64,000 nucleotides of DNA, from the NCBI RefSeq assembly GCF_947568225.1, contig NZ_CANOOQ010000001.1:2108001-2172000 (forward strand), given 5' to 3'. The translations under genes and the position numbers were made by a program. Source of the DNA: Faecalispora anaeroviscerum (GTDB lineage: Bacteria; Bacillota; Clostridia; Oscillospirales; Acutalibacteraceae). Below the pieces are notes generated by a model. That model ran no database searches, was not told where the DNA came from, and saw only the letters and a program-made list of their open reading frames with translations. Positions 7,820 to 16,913 of the stretch are shown one piece after another (the first letter of the stretch is position 1; every line of letters starts with the position of its first letter).

Positions 7820-7854
7820 TAGCATTTGAAATGACGGGCACAGCGCCCGCCCTT

Positions 7855-8997
7855 TTATTTCTCTGTATCGAACAGATTCTTGATCTTATCGAAAAAACTC
7901 TTGCGTTTCTGGTAGTTGCGGTCATCTGCGGTGCTGTCGAACTCCTTGAGAAGCTCCTTCTGGCGGTCCGTCAGGTTCTTCGGCACCTCAATCGTCACGC
8001 GCACATACTGGTCGCCGCGCCCGCGGCCTTGAATATTCGGGATTCCCTTGCCGCGCAGCTTGAACACATCGCCCGGCTGGGTACCGTCGTGCACCTGATA
8101 GCTGACCTTGCCGTCGAGCGTGGGAACCACAACCTCCGCGCCCAGAGTCGCCTGTGCAAAGGTGATGGGCATTTCGCACCACACATCGTTGCCGCGGCGC
8201 TCAAAGATCGCGTGAGGACGCACGGTAATATACACATGCAGGTCACCCGACGGGCCGCCGTTTGTTCCGGCGTCGCCATGCCCGCCCACGTTGAGGGTCT
8301 GGCCGTCGTCGATGCCGGCCGGGATCGAAATCTCGAGCGTTTTCGTCTTTCTCACGCGCCCCGCACCGCTGCAAGTACTGCACGGATGATCGATGATCTT
8401 GCCCTTGCCGCCGCAGCGGTCACACCCACGGGAGGTTTGCACCACGCCGAACGGCGTGCGCTGGCTCACCCGCACCTGGCCGGTACCGCCGCACTGCGGG
8501 CAGGTTTTCGATTCTGTTCCGCTTTCCGCGCCGGAGCCGCCGCAGGATTGACACGACTCAATCCGCTGGTAAGAAACCTGCTTTTTGGTACCCTTCGCGG
8601 CCTCTTCAAACGAGATCGTGACCGACGCCTGCGCGTCGCGCCCACGCCGGGGAGCATTGGGGTTTGCATTGCGACCCACGCCGAAGCCGCCGAAAAAGCT
8701 ATTGAAAATATCGCCCAGATCAATGTCGCCGTCAAAGGGGCTGCCGCCGGGGCCGCCGCCAAAGTTGGGATCTACCCCCGCATGGCCAAACTGATCATAC
8801 CGCGCCTTTTTCTCTTTATCAGACAAGACCTCGTACGCCTCGTTGACCTCTTTAAACTTCGTTTCTGACGCTTTATCCCCCGGGTTCAGGTCAGGGTGAT
8901 ACTGTTTTGCCAGTTTGCGGTAAGCCTTTTTAATTTCGTCGTCAGAGGCATTCTTGGGTACGCCCATTACCTCATAATAATCCCTTTTTTCCGCCAA
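7855..8997 (-). CDS. dnaJ: Chaperone DnaJ (Hsp40)
   Basis: DnaJ delivers clients to DnaK and stimulates its ATPase. The J domain carries the HPD motif at about residues 34-36, followed by a Gly/Phe-rich linker. Four CxxCxGxG zinc repeats (CQSCGGSG, CPQCGGTG, CDRCGGKG, CSTCSGAG) mark it as a type I DnaJ, and the substrate-binding domain follows. The length of 380 aa is usual. The start is TTG, chosen because GGGAG lies 9 nt upstream and the J domain begins directly after it. It is last in the heat-shock operon, 228 bp after dnaK; that spacer has a CGAAGGG/CCCTTCG hairpin that may tune read-through. Confidence 0.97.
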   Translation of the reverse strand: MAEKRDYYEVMGVPKNASDDEIKKAYRKLAKQYHPDLNPGDKASETKFKEVNEAYEVLSDKEKKARYDQFGHAGVDPNFGGGPGGSPFDGDIDLGDIFNSFFGGFGVGRNANPNAPRRGRDAQASVTISFEEAAKGTKKQVSYQRIESCQSCGGSGAESGTESKTCPQCGGTGQVRVSQRTPFGVVQTSRGCDRCGGKGKIIDHPCSTCSGAGRVRKTKTLEISIPAGIDDGQTLNVGGHGDAGTNGGPSGDLHVYITVRPHAIFERRGNDVWCEMPITFAQATLGAEVVVPTLDGKVSYQVHDGTQPGDVFKLRGKGIPNIQGRGRGDQYVRVTIEVPKNLTDRQKELLKEFDSTADDRNYQKRKSFFDKIKNLFDTEK

Positions 8998-9225
8998 GCC
9001 AAGTCACTCCCACATGGTGCGGCAAGCAGAGAAGTCTTCCCCCGCCTGCCCTGGATTTCTGCGCCGGATACCCACCCTAAGCGGCATACCCGACGAAGGG
9101 CGGCCGAGGCCACCCTTCGCAATCAGCTGTGTTACTCGTTCATCCCTCGGCGGCGTGCCGCGAAGGAATCTTTTCCGTTTTGCGGCTATTATACCACAAA
9201 ATACACCGGGTTGAAAATACCGGAA

Positions 9226-11079
9226 TTATTTCTGGCTGTCGTCCACGTCTTTAAAGTCCGCATCGTACACCGTTTGGCCGTCGCCCGCCGCCGGGTCCTG
9301 CTGGGGCTGGCCGCCCATATCGGGAGCCGGAGCGCCGCCCTGTGGTGCAGCAGCCTTATACAGCTTCTCAGAAACCGCGTACAGGCTCTTCTGCAGATCT
9401 TCCGTCTTGAGCTTAAGCTCCTCGACGGAAGCGGAGTTCAGCATGCCCTTCAGCTCCGAAACCTTCTGGTTCAGTTCGGTCTTGTCGGCCTCCTCCAGCT
9501 TGTCGCCGCTGTCGGAGATCAGCTTCTCAACAGAATAGCACAGGTTTTCGGCCTCGTTCTTGGTGTCGACCTCTTCGCGGCGCTTCTTATCCTCAGCGGC
9601 AAACTTTTCCGCTTCCTTCACAGCCTTGTCGATCTCGTCCTTGTTCATGTTGGTGCTGGAGGTAATCGTGATGTGCTGCTCCTTGCCGGTACCAAGATCC
9701 TTTGCGGATACATTGACGATGCCGTTGGCATCAAGGTCAAAGGTAACCTCGATCTGGGGAATTCCACGGGGAGCAGGAGCGATGCCGTCCAGCTTGAACA
9801 GAGCCAGCTGCTTGTTGTCGCGGGCAAATTCACGCTCACCCTGCAGCACATTAACCTCTACCTGAGTCTGACCATCCGCCGCGGTGGAGAATACCTGGCT
9901 CTTCTTGGTCGGGATGGTGGTGTTGCGTTCAATGATCTTGGTCATGATGCCGCCCATGGTTTCAACGCCCAACGAAAGGGGAGTGACATCCAGCAGCAGC
10001 AGGCCCTGAACCTCGCCGCCCAGAACACCGGCCTGCAGCGCGGCGCCGATGGCAACGCACTCGTCGGGGTTGATGCCCTTGAACGGATCTTTGCCGATCA
10101 GGCTCTTAACCGCATCCTGTACCGCCGGGATTCTGGAGGAACCGCCAACCATCAGTACCTTGCTGATTTCGGAAATCTGAAGGCCGGAATCCTGCAGTGC
10201 CTGGCGCACGGGGCCCATGGTCTTTTCAACCAAATCAGCGGTCAGCTCATTGAACTTTGCGCGAGAGAGGGTCAAATCCAGATGCTTCGGTCCGGTGGAA
10301 TCAGCCGTAATAAACGGCAGGTTAATCGAAGCGGAGGTCATGCCGGAAAGCTCAATTTTCGCTTTTTCGGCAGCTTCCTTCAGGCGCTGCATTGCCATTT
10401 TATCGCCGCTCAGATCAATTCCGGCTTCCTTCTTGAAGCTATCGACCATCCAGTCCATCACGCGCTTGTCGAAGTCGTCGCCGCCCAGACGGTTGTTACC
10501 GGCGGTAGCGAGAACCTCCTGTACGCCGTCGCCCATCTCAATGATGGACACATCGAACGTGCCGCCGCCCAAATCGTATACCATTACCTTCTGGTCGTTG
10601 CCCTTGTCAATCCCGTAGGACAAAGCCGCGGCAGTCGGTTCATTGATGATTCTCTTGACATCCAGGCCGGCGATCTTACCCGCGTCCTTGGTTGCCTGGC
10701 GCTGTGCGTCTGTAAAATAAGCCGGAACCGTGATGACTGCGGAGGTAACAGGCTCGCCCAGATATGCTTCCGCGTCTGCCTTCAGCTTTTGCAGGATCAT
10801 CGCCGAGATTTCCTGCGGGGTGTAGCTCTTTCCGTCGATATTTACCTTATACGCGCTGCCCATTTCTCTTTTAATCGAAGAAATGGTGCGGTCGGGGTTG
10901 GTGATGGCCTGGCGCTTTGCCACCTGGCCTACCATACGCTCGCCGGTTTTGGAAAATGCAACCACAGAGGGAGTGGTGCGTGCGCCTTCCGCGTTTGAAA
11001 TGACGACAGGCTCGCCGCCTTCGATGACAGCTACGCAGGAGTTGGTTGTACCTAAGTCGATACCAATTGTCTTTGACAT
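9226..11079 (-). CDS. dnaK: Molecular chaperone DnaK (Hsp70)
   Basis: DnaK is the ATP-driven Hsp70 that binds exposed hydrophobic peptides together with DnaJ and GrpE. The protein opens with the MSKTIGIDLGTTNSC phosphate-binding loop. A second phosphate motif (VMVYDLGGGTFDVS) lies near residue 165, and the interdomain linker (GLLLLDVTPLSLG) near 355-368. The substrate domain ends in a Gly/Gln/Pro-rich lid tail and DVDDSQK. The start is the ATG with GGAGG 8 nt upstream, giving 617 aa, rather than a frame opening five codons earlier. The gap to grpE is 97 bp. Confidence 0.98.
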   Translation of the reverse strand: MSKTIGIDLGTTNSCVAVIEGGEPVVISNAEGARTTPSVVAFSKTGERMVGQVAKRQAITNPDRTISSIKREMGSAYKVNIDGKSYTPQEISAMILQKLKADAEAYLGEPVTSAVITVPAYFTDAQRQATKDAGKIAGLDVKRIINEPTAAALSYGIDKGNDQKVMVYDLGGGTFDVSIIEMGDGVQEVLATAGNNRLGGDDFDKRVMDWMVDSFKKEAGIDLSGDKMAMQRLKEAAEKAKIELSGMTSASINLPFITADSTGPKHLDLTLSRAKFNELTADLVEKTMGPVRQALQDSGLQISEISKVLMVGGSSRIPAVQDAVKSLIGKDPFKGINPDECVAIGAALQAGVLGGEVQGLLLLDVTPLSLGVETMGGIMTKIIERNTTIPTKKSQVFSTAADGQTQVEVNVLQGEREFARDNKQLALFKLDGIAPAPRGIPQIEVTFDLDANGIVNVSAKDLGTGKEQHITITSSTNMNKDEIDKAVKEAEKFAAEDKKRREEVDTKNEAENLCYSVEKLISDSGDKLEEADKTELNQKVSELKGMLNSASVEELKLKTEDLQKSLYAVSEKLYKAAAPQGGAPAPDMGGQPQQDPAAGDGQTVYDADFKDVDDSQK

Positions 11080-11176
11080 ACTTATTACCTCCAAAAAGTT
11101 AGGTTATTCATTTTTAAAATCAAGCCGGATTTCGACAAACGCCGGCAAATCGCAGCGGATTCTTGAAACAGGGGGA

Positions 11177-11767
11177 TCAGTTGGCTACCTGAACAATCGC
11201 GTGGCGAATGATACGCTCCCCGATTCGGTAGCCCTTTTGGAGCACCTCTGCCACCACATTTTCGCCCAGGTTCGCATCCTCAATATGGGACACGGCATTG
11301 TGTATCTCCGGATTAAAGGGTTCTCCCTGAAGCCCGATGACCGCAACGCCCATTTTAGAGAGCGCGCCGTTCAGCTGGCCGAGAACCATCTCAACACCCT
11401 TGCGCAGATCCTCTGCGGAGCCGCCCTGCTGAGCCAACGCCCGCTCCAGATTATCGCAGACCGGCAGAACCTTTTCAATCGTATCCGCTGTGGCATCTGT
11501 ATAGACCATTGTTTTTTCGCGCTCGGTGCGCTTGCGGTAGTTATCGTATTCCGCCGCGGTGCGCAGAAGCAGATCTTTTTGCTTCTCTAGCTCGGCAGAG
11601 GACTGTTCCAGCTGCTCTTGCAGCTTTTTCAGCTGTGCGTCACCCGAATCGGTTCCCGGTGTTTCCGCCTGCGGCTGCTCCGCCGCGTTGAACTCTTTTT
11701 CCTTTTGTGTATCTGCGGCCTCTTCGGCCTGCTTCGCCGCCTTTTTTACGGCATCCTGTTTGCTCAA
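11177..11767 (-). CDS. grpE: Nucleotide exchange factor GrpE
   Basis: GrpE releases ADP from DnaK. An acidic, Ala/Glu-rich N-terminal region leads into a long coiled coil (about residues 45-95), then the conserved LLRTAAEYDNYRKRTEREK segment and the beta-wing domain ending RHAIVQVAN. I place the start at TTG 11767 because AAAGGGG precedes it; an upstream TTG at 11821 would add 18 Arg/Ala-rich residues without a well-placed ribosome site. The spacing to hrcA is short, and it sits in the CIRCE-controlled operon. Confidence 0.93.
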   Translation of the reverse strand: MSKQDAVKKAAKQAEEAADTQKEKEFNAAEQPQAETPGTDSGDAQLKKLQEQLEQSSAELEKQKDLLLRTAAEYDNYRKRTEREKTMVYTDATADTIEKVLPVCDNLERALAQQGGSAEDLRKGVEMVLGQLNGALSKMGVAVIGLQGEPFNPEIHNAVSHIEDANLGENVVAEVLQKGYRIGERIIRHAIVQVAN

Positions 11768-11834
11768 GGAGATTGCCCCTTTCCGCTGCCGTCCCGCGGC
11801 AGCCCGTGATTCTATCTTCAATTCAGTTGTTTCG

Positions 11835-12860
11835 CTATTCTTCCTGACGAAGCTCCGTCAGGAGCCTGCCCACCGTGTGGGACAGGTATTCCATCTTGCC
11901 AATCAGCCCCGCGTAATCCATGCGGGTGGGGCCGATAATGCCAATGGCGCCGGCACGCTGGCCGTCGATTGTGTACTGTGCCACAATAATGCTCGATTCC
12001 CGCAGCTCAGGATGCCGGGTTTCATCCCCGATCATCACGCGAACCTCTTTCTGCGGCTGCAACAGCAGCTGCGCCAGGTCTTGCGGACGCTCTAGAAAAT
12101 CCATCACCCGGCGGGCGTTGCCGCGCTCAAACTCGGGGTGGAACAGCAGATTCATCTGCCCGTTCAGGCGAACCTCCGGTTCAACAGATTCCTGCGCGGA
12201 TTCCAGCAGAGCCATGAGCGCCGAGGACATCAGCACCGTTAAATCGCCGAGAGAAGCGGCCAGGGTCTGAATATACGCCGGAGTAACGGCGGCCACAGGC
12301 ACACCGGCCAAACGCTCATTAAGCACCCGGAAAAATACCCGCAGAATCTCGGGCGACAAATCAAATTCACACCGGAAAATCTGGTGTTTCATCGTGCCCG
12401 CTGAGGTCAGCAGAATCAGCATCGCGGTTCTGCGGCTCGTCTGCACAAACTGCAAAGCGCGAATATCCGCCGTTTTGCCTGACGGAGCGGTGGAAACCGC
12501 CGCAAAGCGGGTAAGCCCCGCCAGCATCTGCGATACCCCCTCCAGCAGCTTTTGCTGGTCGTACGCGCTGGAAAACAGCATCCCATCCAAATACCGCTGC
12601 TCTTCCTGCGTGACGGGCCGAAGGCTCATCACCCGGTCGATATAAACGCGGTAGCCCTTCTGGGAAGGGATCCGACCGGCGGAGGTATGCGGCTGCTCCA
12701 GCAGCCCCATCTCCGCGAGATCGGCCATTTCGTTTCTTACAGTGGCGGAGGAAACACTCAAATCAGCAGCCAGCGCTTTCGACCCAACCGGCTCGCCGGT
12801 TTTCACATAAGCATCTACAATCGCCGCCAGGATCTTCAGTTTTCTGTCGCTCAGCTCCAT
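11835..12860 (-). CDS. hrcA: Heat-inducible transcription repressor HrcA
   Basis: HrcA represses class I heat-shock genes by binding CIRCE and depends on GroEL for activity. The N-terminal winged helix (DLSVSSATVRNEMADLAEMG, about residues 41-60) is typical, as is the following HTSAGRIPS signature. A GAF-like dimerisation domain fills the rest. The start is the ATG preceded by GAGGTGAGGGG, giving 341 aa, instead of a frame beginning ten codons upstream inside the operator region. It is the first gene of the operon and is expected to autoregulate through the operator 24 bp upstream. Confidence 0.96.
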   Translation of the reverse strand: MELSDRKLKILAAIVDAYVKTGEPVGSKALAADLSVSSATVRNEMADLAEMGLLEQPHTSAGRIPSQKGYRVYIDRVMSLRPVTQEEQRYLDGMLFSSAYDQQKLLEGVSQMLAGLTRFAAVSTAPSGKTADIRALQFVQTSRRTAMLILLTSAGTMKHQIFRCEFDLSPEILRVFFRVLNERLAGVPVAAVTPAYIQTLAASLGDLTVLMSSALMALLESAQESVEPEVRLNGQMNLLFHPEFERGNARRVMDFLERPQDLAQLLLQPQKEVRVMIGDETRHPELRESSIIVAQYTIDGQRAGAIGIIGPTRMDYAGLIGKMEYLSHTVGRLLTELRQEE

Positions 12861-12883
12861 TCCCCTCACCTCATTTTTAGATT

Positions 12884-12910
12884 TTAGCACTCTATGCTTT
12901 TGAGTGCTAA
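12884..12910 (-). promoter_or_regulatory. CIRCE operator (HrcA binding site)
   Basis: TTAGCACTC-N9-GAGTGCTAA matches the CIRCE consensus exactly. It lies between the vegetative promoter and hrcA and is the only CIRCE copy I see in the window. Confidence 0.97.
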
Positions 12911-12922
12911 CTCCTATTTACT

Positions 12923-12951
12923 AATTTATCATTCCTGCCCGGTATTGTCAA
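12923..12951 (-). promoter_or_regulatory. Sigma-A promoter of the hrcA operon
   Basis: TTGACA at 12946-12951, 17-bp spacer, TAAATT at 12923-12928 on the minus strand. The CIRCE element starts about 13 bp downstream, covering the transcription start. Confidence 0.8.
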
Positions 12952-13150
12952 GATTTCAAATGTAAATTAATTATTAATGTGTGCCGGAAAAGCCGCAACA
13001 TTCCCTGATTTTTGCTAAAGCGGTAAATTTTCGCCCTTTGCTGTTTCCTTGAAAGATTCCTCTTTAAATGACATATTTCTTAAATAGAGCATATTTTCCT
13101 TTTTGGTTTTGATATGAAAAAGCGTTTTTTTCTATGAGCTGCCTCACGTT

Positions 13151-13342
13151 GAAATTCTGCTGGCGCAAAGCTTGCCCTTCATGCCGGGGCAGGCACTTAA
13201 TTTCGTGAAAGGACGAAAGTAAGCAAAGACCTTCCAAAGGACACCTTTGGAATCCGTTTGGGGAACAATCCCCCGACAGTGCAAACAAAAGCTGACCGTA
13301 AGGCGGCTCTTCTCCTAGCCAACGAGCGCGCTCGGTAAGGGT
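13151..13342. repeat. Dispersed repeat, short copy (inverted relative to 63140-63516)
   Basis: The sequence from GAAATTCTGCTGG through CGAACGAG-like GC-rich ends matches the reverse complement of the right-end repeat near 63.3 kb, but lacks its ~180-bp central part. Shared blocks include TTCGTGAAAGGACGAAAGTA and CCTTTGGAATCCGTTT. It fills most of the 543-bp gene-free gap between hrcA and the response regulator. Frames through it encode low-complexity products seen at both loci and are not treated as genes. Confidence 0.8.
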
Positions 13343-13372
13343 TAAATATTTTTCCGGCTGCGAGTAGCTGCA

Positions 13373-13413
13373 AGAGAAACGCCGCTTCGGCAAAGGCCGG
13401 GCGGCGTTTCTCT
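13373..13413. terminator. Hairpin downstream of the response regulator gene
   Basis: AGAGAAACGCCGC and its complement form a 13-bp stem, with a second CGGC/GCCG pairing inside the loop. There is no strong U-tract on the minus strand, so 3'-end stabilisation is as likely as termination. Confidence 0.55.
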
Positions 13414-13453
13414 ACACATATTTCTCAAACAAAGCGCAACATAAAACGCAGGG

Positions 13454-15058
13454 TTAATTCCCGCGAACCTCTGTGGGCGTTTTGCCATAGTATTTTTTAA
13501 AGCAGACCGAAAAATAGCGCTGGTTATTAAAGCCCGTCTGCTCAGCAATTTCCTGTATTTTCAGCTTGGCGGCGGGATCCTGAAGAAGCTTCAGGGCTTT
13601 TTCCATGCGGATGCGCGTCAGATACTCCACAAAGGACTCGCCGGACTGCTGCCGGAAAATCTGGCGCAGGTAATTGGAACTGATATACAGCACCGAAGCA
13701 ACGTCGTCGATGTTGAAGCTGCTGTCGGCAATATGGTCGCTGATGATATGCTTGGCGCGATTGGCGAGGGAATGCCCCTTTTCCTGGTTGAGCTTCTGGT
13801 AACGCGAGACAACGTTGCAGATGAACAGCTTGAACCAGCTTAGGCAGCTCTCCATATCCTGCGTGGCAAACAGGCCATCGAAATAGACGGGCAGGTCTGC
13901 TTTTTCCGCATAGGTGACCTGAAGCTCCCGTAAGATCAGCACCGTCAGCTTCAGAAAATACGTTTTGATATACTCGAATTTGACATTGTCAAAGCCGGAT
14001 GCCTGCTCCGCCATGCGGTCGATCAGATCGAGGCAATGGCTGTAAGACTGATATTTCACGCTTTGCAGCAGGTTCTTTTCCAGCTCGCTGTCCATCCGGA
14101 ACTCCTGGTCGAGGTTGGGAGAAATGTCCTCATAATTGCGGATGGAATCCGCAGGCTGCCCACCGTCGGACAGGAGCGTGTTGACCGCCTCCCGATAGGA
14201 GGTACGAATTCCCTCCGCGCTGTTGTACTGGCGGCCGAGCGCGCCGCTCACCAGCAGGCCGGTATATTTTTTTGCGCTGGCCAAAAATTTGTTCAGGGAG
14301 GCATTGACCGAACGGAACAGCTGATTGGTATCGGGATTATCGGAAACGAGGATCAGAACCTCGTCCGAGCTGCCGAGTATTCTGTGATACACACGTATTT
14401 CGGGTGGAAAGACGGTATCAATCACAGCCGGGAAGAAATTGGCGAACTGCTCTGCCTCGCTCTGGGATTCCTGCGCATGGGCTCTTACCTTCAAAACCGC
14501 CACGGTATAGCTTTTGCCCGTCAGGTCCAGATCAACCAGCCGGGCCTTTTCCAGAATCCGCTCCTCGCTCAGCTCCTCATGAAGGATGGAATGAAAAAAT
14601 CGCTCCCGCAGAATGGGAAGGTTCTTCTGGTACTTGTTCATCATTTCGTTGATGTTATTCAAAAACATGTCGTGCTGGATGATTTCATCCAGCAGCTTCT
14701 GCGTGATCTGTTTGATTTGGGCCGGCAGAATCGGCTTGATCAGGTAATCCCCCACACCCAGCCGCACGGCGTTCTGCGCGTAGGAAAAGTTCTCGTGCGC
14801 ACTGATGATGACCACTTTCGGCGAATACCCGTTCTGGTGCAGAGTCTGAATCAGCTCAAGGCCGTCACAGCGCGGCATGGCAATATCTGTAAAAATAAGG
14901 TCGGGACGCTTCTGCTCGAATAGCTCATACGCCTCCAGGCCGTCCTTGGCCGTCCAGACAGACTCGATGCAGGGGAACTGCCTCAGCAGGTATTTACGAA
15001 TGCCCTCCCGGGTAATCTCGTCGTCGTCAGCAATCAGCAGGCTGTATTTGTTATCCAT
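13454..15058 (-). CDS. AraC-type response regulator (YesN family)
   Basis: The N-terminal receiver domain has the acidic pocket DDD at residues 11-13 and phosphoacceptor Asp58 in LIFTDIAMPRCDG. A long variable middle region follows. The last ~100 residues form an AraC-type double HTH (IDDVASVLYISSNYLRQIF and IQEIAEQTGFNNQRYFSVCF). The product is 534 aa, starting at the ATG that overlaps the kinase stop by 8 bp, so kinase and regulator are translationally coupled. It likely activates the neighbouring sugar ABC transporter genes in response to the YesM-like kinase. The ligand is unknown. Confidence 0.92.
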   Translation of the reverse strand: MDNKYSLLIADDDEITREGIRKYLLRQFPCIESVWTAKDGLEAYELFEQKRPDLIFTDIAMPRCDGLELIQTLHQNGYSPKVVIISAHENFSYAQNAVRLGVGDYLIKPILPAQIKQITQKLLDEIIQHDMFLNNINEMMNKYQKNLPILRERFFHSILHEELSEERILEKARLVDLDLTGKSYTVAVLKVRAHAQESQSEAEQFANFFPAVIDTVFPPEIRVYHRILGSSDEVLILVSDNPDTNQLFRSVNASLNKFLASAKKYTGLLVSGALGRQYNSAEGIRTSYREAVNTLLSDGGQPADSIRNYEDISPNLDQEFRMDSELEKNLLQSVKYQSYSHCLDLIDRMAEQASGFDNVKFEYIKTYFLKLTVLILRELQVTYAEKADLPVYFDGLFATQDMESCLSWFKLFICNVVSRYQKLNQEKGHSLANRAKHIISDHIADSSFNIDDVASVLYISSNYLRQIFRQQSGESFVEYLTRIRMEKALKLLQDPAAKLKIQEIAEQTGFNNQRYFSVCFKKYYGKTPTEVRGN

Positions 15059-16880
15059 CGAAATTCTCCTCGCTGTTCGGCGGCTCGGGAGGCTCCCACT
15101 GTGGAATGCGCAGGATCGCCTTGGTCCATTTTCCGGCCTCACTCTCATATAAAAGCCCGTATTCCTCACCGAAATACAGCTTGATGCGCTCGTTCACATT
15201 ATAAATTCCGTACCCGTCCTTCGGGACAAAGCTGCAAACTGAAAGCTGCTCGTTGATCTTTTTTAGCTGCTCCGGCTCAATGCCCGCGCCGTTATCGCGC
15301 ACCTCCAGCACAATATTGGTCTGCTCATCCTCCCGGACGCGGATGGAAATATCCTTCTGTGGCCTGTCGCTGCTCTGCACACCGTGGAAAATGGCGTTTT
15401 CCACCAAAGGCTGCAGCACCAGCTTGAGAATCAGGCGGTCCATCAGTCTCTCGTCCAGCTCAAAATAATAGCTGATGGAATTTCCGTAGCGGATTCTTTG
15501 AATTGCCAGGTAACTCTTCACCTGCTCGATCTCATCATGAATGCAAATCACAGATTTGGTACCCCGAATTCGGTATTCATAAAACCGGGCAAGCTCCGCC
15601 GAAAGGGTGCTGATTTCTTCGGATTTCCCCTCTTCTGCCAGCCAGATGATTGAATTGAGTGTGTTATGCAGAAAATGGGGGTCAATCTGTGCCTGCAGGG
15701 CGTTTAGCTCAGCCTTTCGTTTTAGGGTCTGCTCGCGCTTGACGTTCTCCTTCTCCACCTTCAATTGCTCAATGGTCAGGTTCAGCTCGCAGACAAGGTT
15801 TCCCAACTTCTCCACCATGTCGTTAAAGCACCGGGCCAGCCGGCCCACTTCGTTGTTATAGCTGTACTCATAGCGGCGGGTAAAATCACCCTTTGTCACC
15901 GCCAGCATCGACTGCTGGAGCTGCTCCAGCGGGCGGATGATCCGGATGGAGAAAAACAGCGAGAAAGCCCCCGCAATCAGCGCCGAAAGAAGAATCAGGC
16001 ACGCGACAAGATACCGGCTGCTGCCCAGCGCGGCGTTATTTTGGGATTTATCGGAAAATACGACCACCACCCAGTTGCTGGTGTCCAGGCAGTCGGCCGA
16101 AACAATATAGTCTCGGTTGTTCTCGTTCCAGTGAGAAAGCTTGGGGTGTATTGTAAGACTTTCCAAATACGCCTGTGTGTCTACATCTCGATTTGAGGCG
16201 ATCAGCCTTTTCTCCATGTCAACCACCACAACGTCCTCGCCGCCGATGATGCTTTTGGAGAGGTATTTGTCCATTTCATTGCTGTCGATGTTGATGATTA
16301 GGTATACCTCGCCGAAATACCCGGAAATGTTCACCCGCACCACGAGCGGAATGACATATTTATCTCCCTTGAAAATCTCGTCCTGCCTCTTTGCGCTTTT
16401 ATAGAGGGTAGGACCTCCGTTCTGCAAATACTCCCGGTACAGGTCGGATTTGAGAAAATCAAACCCGATTTTCGGGTATGACGCAAGGTCGTAAAAGGTT
16501 CCCTTCGGGGTGTACACATACACCGAGCTGATAAAGGGGTCGCTCATCTTGATCTCTGAAATAAACCCGTTGATGCGGGTCATGGTCAGCGCATACTGAT
16601 ACTCGTTGTTCCCCAACAGATATTCCCGAAGAGTGGTGGTATACGACGGACCGCTCACCAGCGTGTACACCCTGTTGATGATCGAGCGCAGGCGCTCATC
16701 CATATATTTGCTAATCTGAAACGACAGGGACATGGCGTGGTCGGAAAGGCTTTGTTCCAAATCGCGCGAAATGTTGCGATAATAAGAAACCGAGAAGATT
16801 CCCGATACAGTCACAGAAAGAGCGACGCTTAAAAGAATAATTCGATTCCTTAAAGACATGCTCCTAAAATGATGAATCAT
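15051..16880 (-). CDS. Sensor histidine kinase (YesM family)
   Basis: Membrane segments near residues 12-34 and 288-312 enclose an extracytoplasmic dCache-like sensor domain of about 250 residues. HAMP follows at 313-365. The His_kinase box has His402 in QIDPHFLHNTLNS, and the ATPase domain carries DNGAGI and GYGIYNVNERI. This is the LytS/YesM class that pairs with AraC-type regulators. The ATG is preceded by GGGGAG with 6-nt spacing. It lies 33 bp after the second permease gene, so sensor, regulator and importer appear to form one unit. Confidence 0.93.
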   Translation of the reverse strand: MIHHFRSMSLRNRIILLSVALSVTVSGIFSVSYYRNISRDLEQSLSDHAMSLSFQISKYMDERLRSIINRVYTLVSGPSYTTTLREYLLGNNEYQYALTMTRINGFISEIKMSDPFISSVYVYTPKGTFYDLASYPKIGFDFLKSDLYREYLQNGGPTLYKSAKRQDEIFKGDKYVIPLVVRVNISGYFGEVYLIINIDSNEMDKYLSKSIIGGEDVVVVDMEKRLIASNRDVDTQAYLESLTIHPKLSHWNENNRDYIVSADCLDTSNWVVVVFSDKSQNNAALGSSRYLVACLILLSALIAGAFSLFFSIRIIRPLEQLQQSMLAVTKGDFTRRYEYSYNNEVGRLARCFNDMVEKLGNLVCELNLTIEQLKVEKENVKREQTLKRKAELNALQAQIDPHFLHNTLNSIIWLAEEGKSEEISTLSAELARFYEYRIRGTKSVICIHDEIEQVKSYLAIQRIRYGNSISYYFELDERLMDRLILKLVLQPLVENAIFHGVQSSDRPQKDISIRVREDEQTNIVLEVRDNGAGIEPEQLKKINEQLSVCSFVPKDGYGIYNVNERIKLYFGEEYGLLYESEAGKWTKAILRIPQWEPPEPPNSEENFDG

Positions 16881-16913
16881 AAGAATCTCCCCGGCTTTTC
16901 AATTTTGCAGATT

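Larger units (their letters stand above)
7571..7820 (-). repeat. Right copy of the ~250-bp duplicated intergenic module
   Basis: This copy includes the dnaJ terminator at its upstream (right) end and runs to just before the secreted-protein ribosome site. It matches 6229-6480 with few gaps. The unit between the two copies is the two-gene secreted-protein operon, as expected for a tandem gain at the dnaJ 3' flank. Confidence 0.85.

Noticed and set aside
8896..10998. A 700-codon plus-strand frame across dnaJ/dnaK
   Set aside because: Antisense of dnaK and the dnaK-dnaJ spacer; long only because of GC-rich codon bias.
13064..13393. Hypothetical 109-aa protein
   Set aside because: The frame lies in a dispersed repeat, recurs at 63.3 kb with indels, and lacks a ribosome site.
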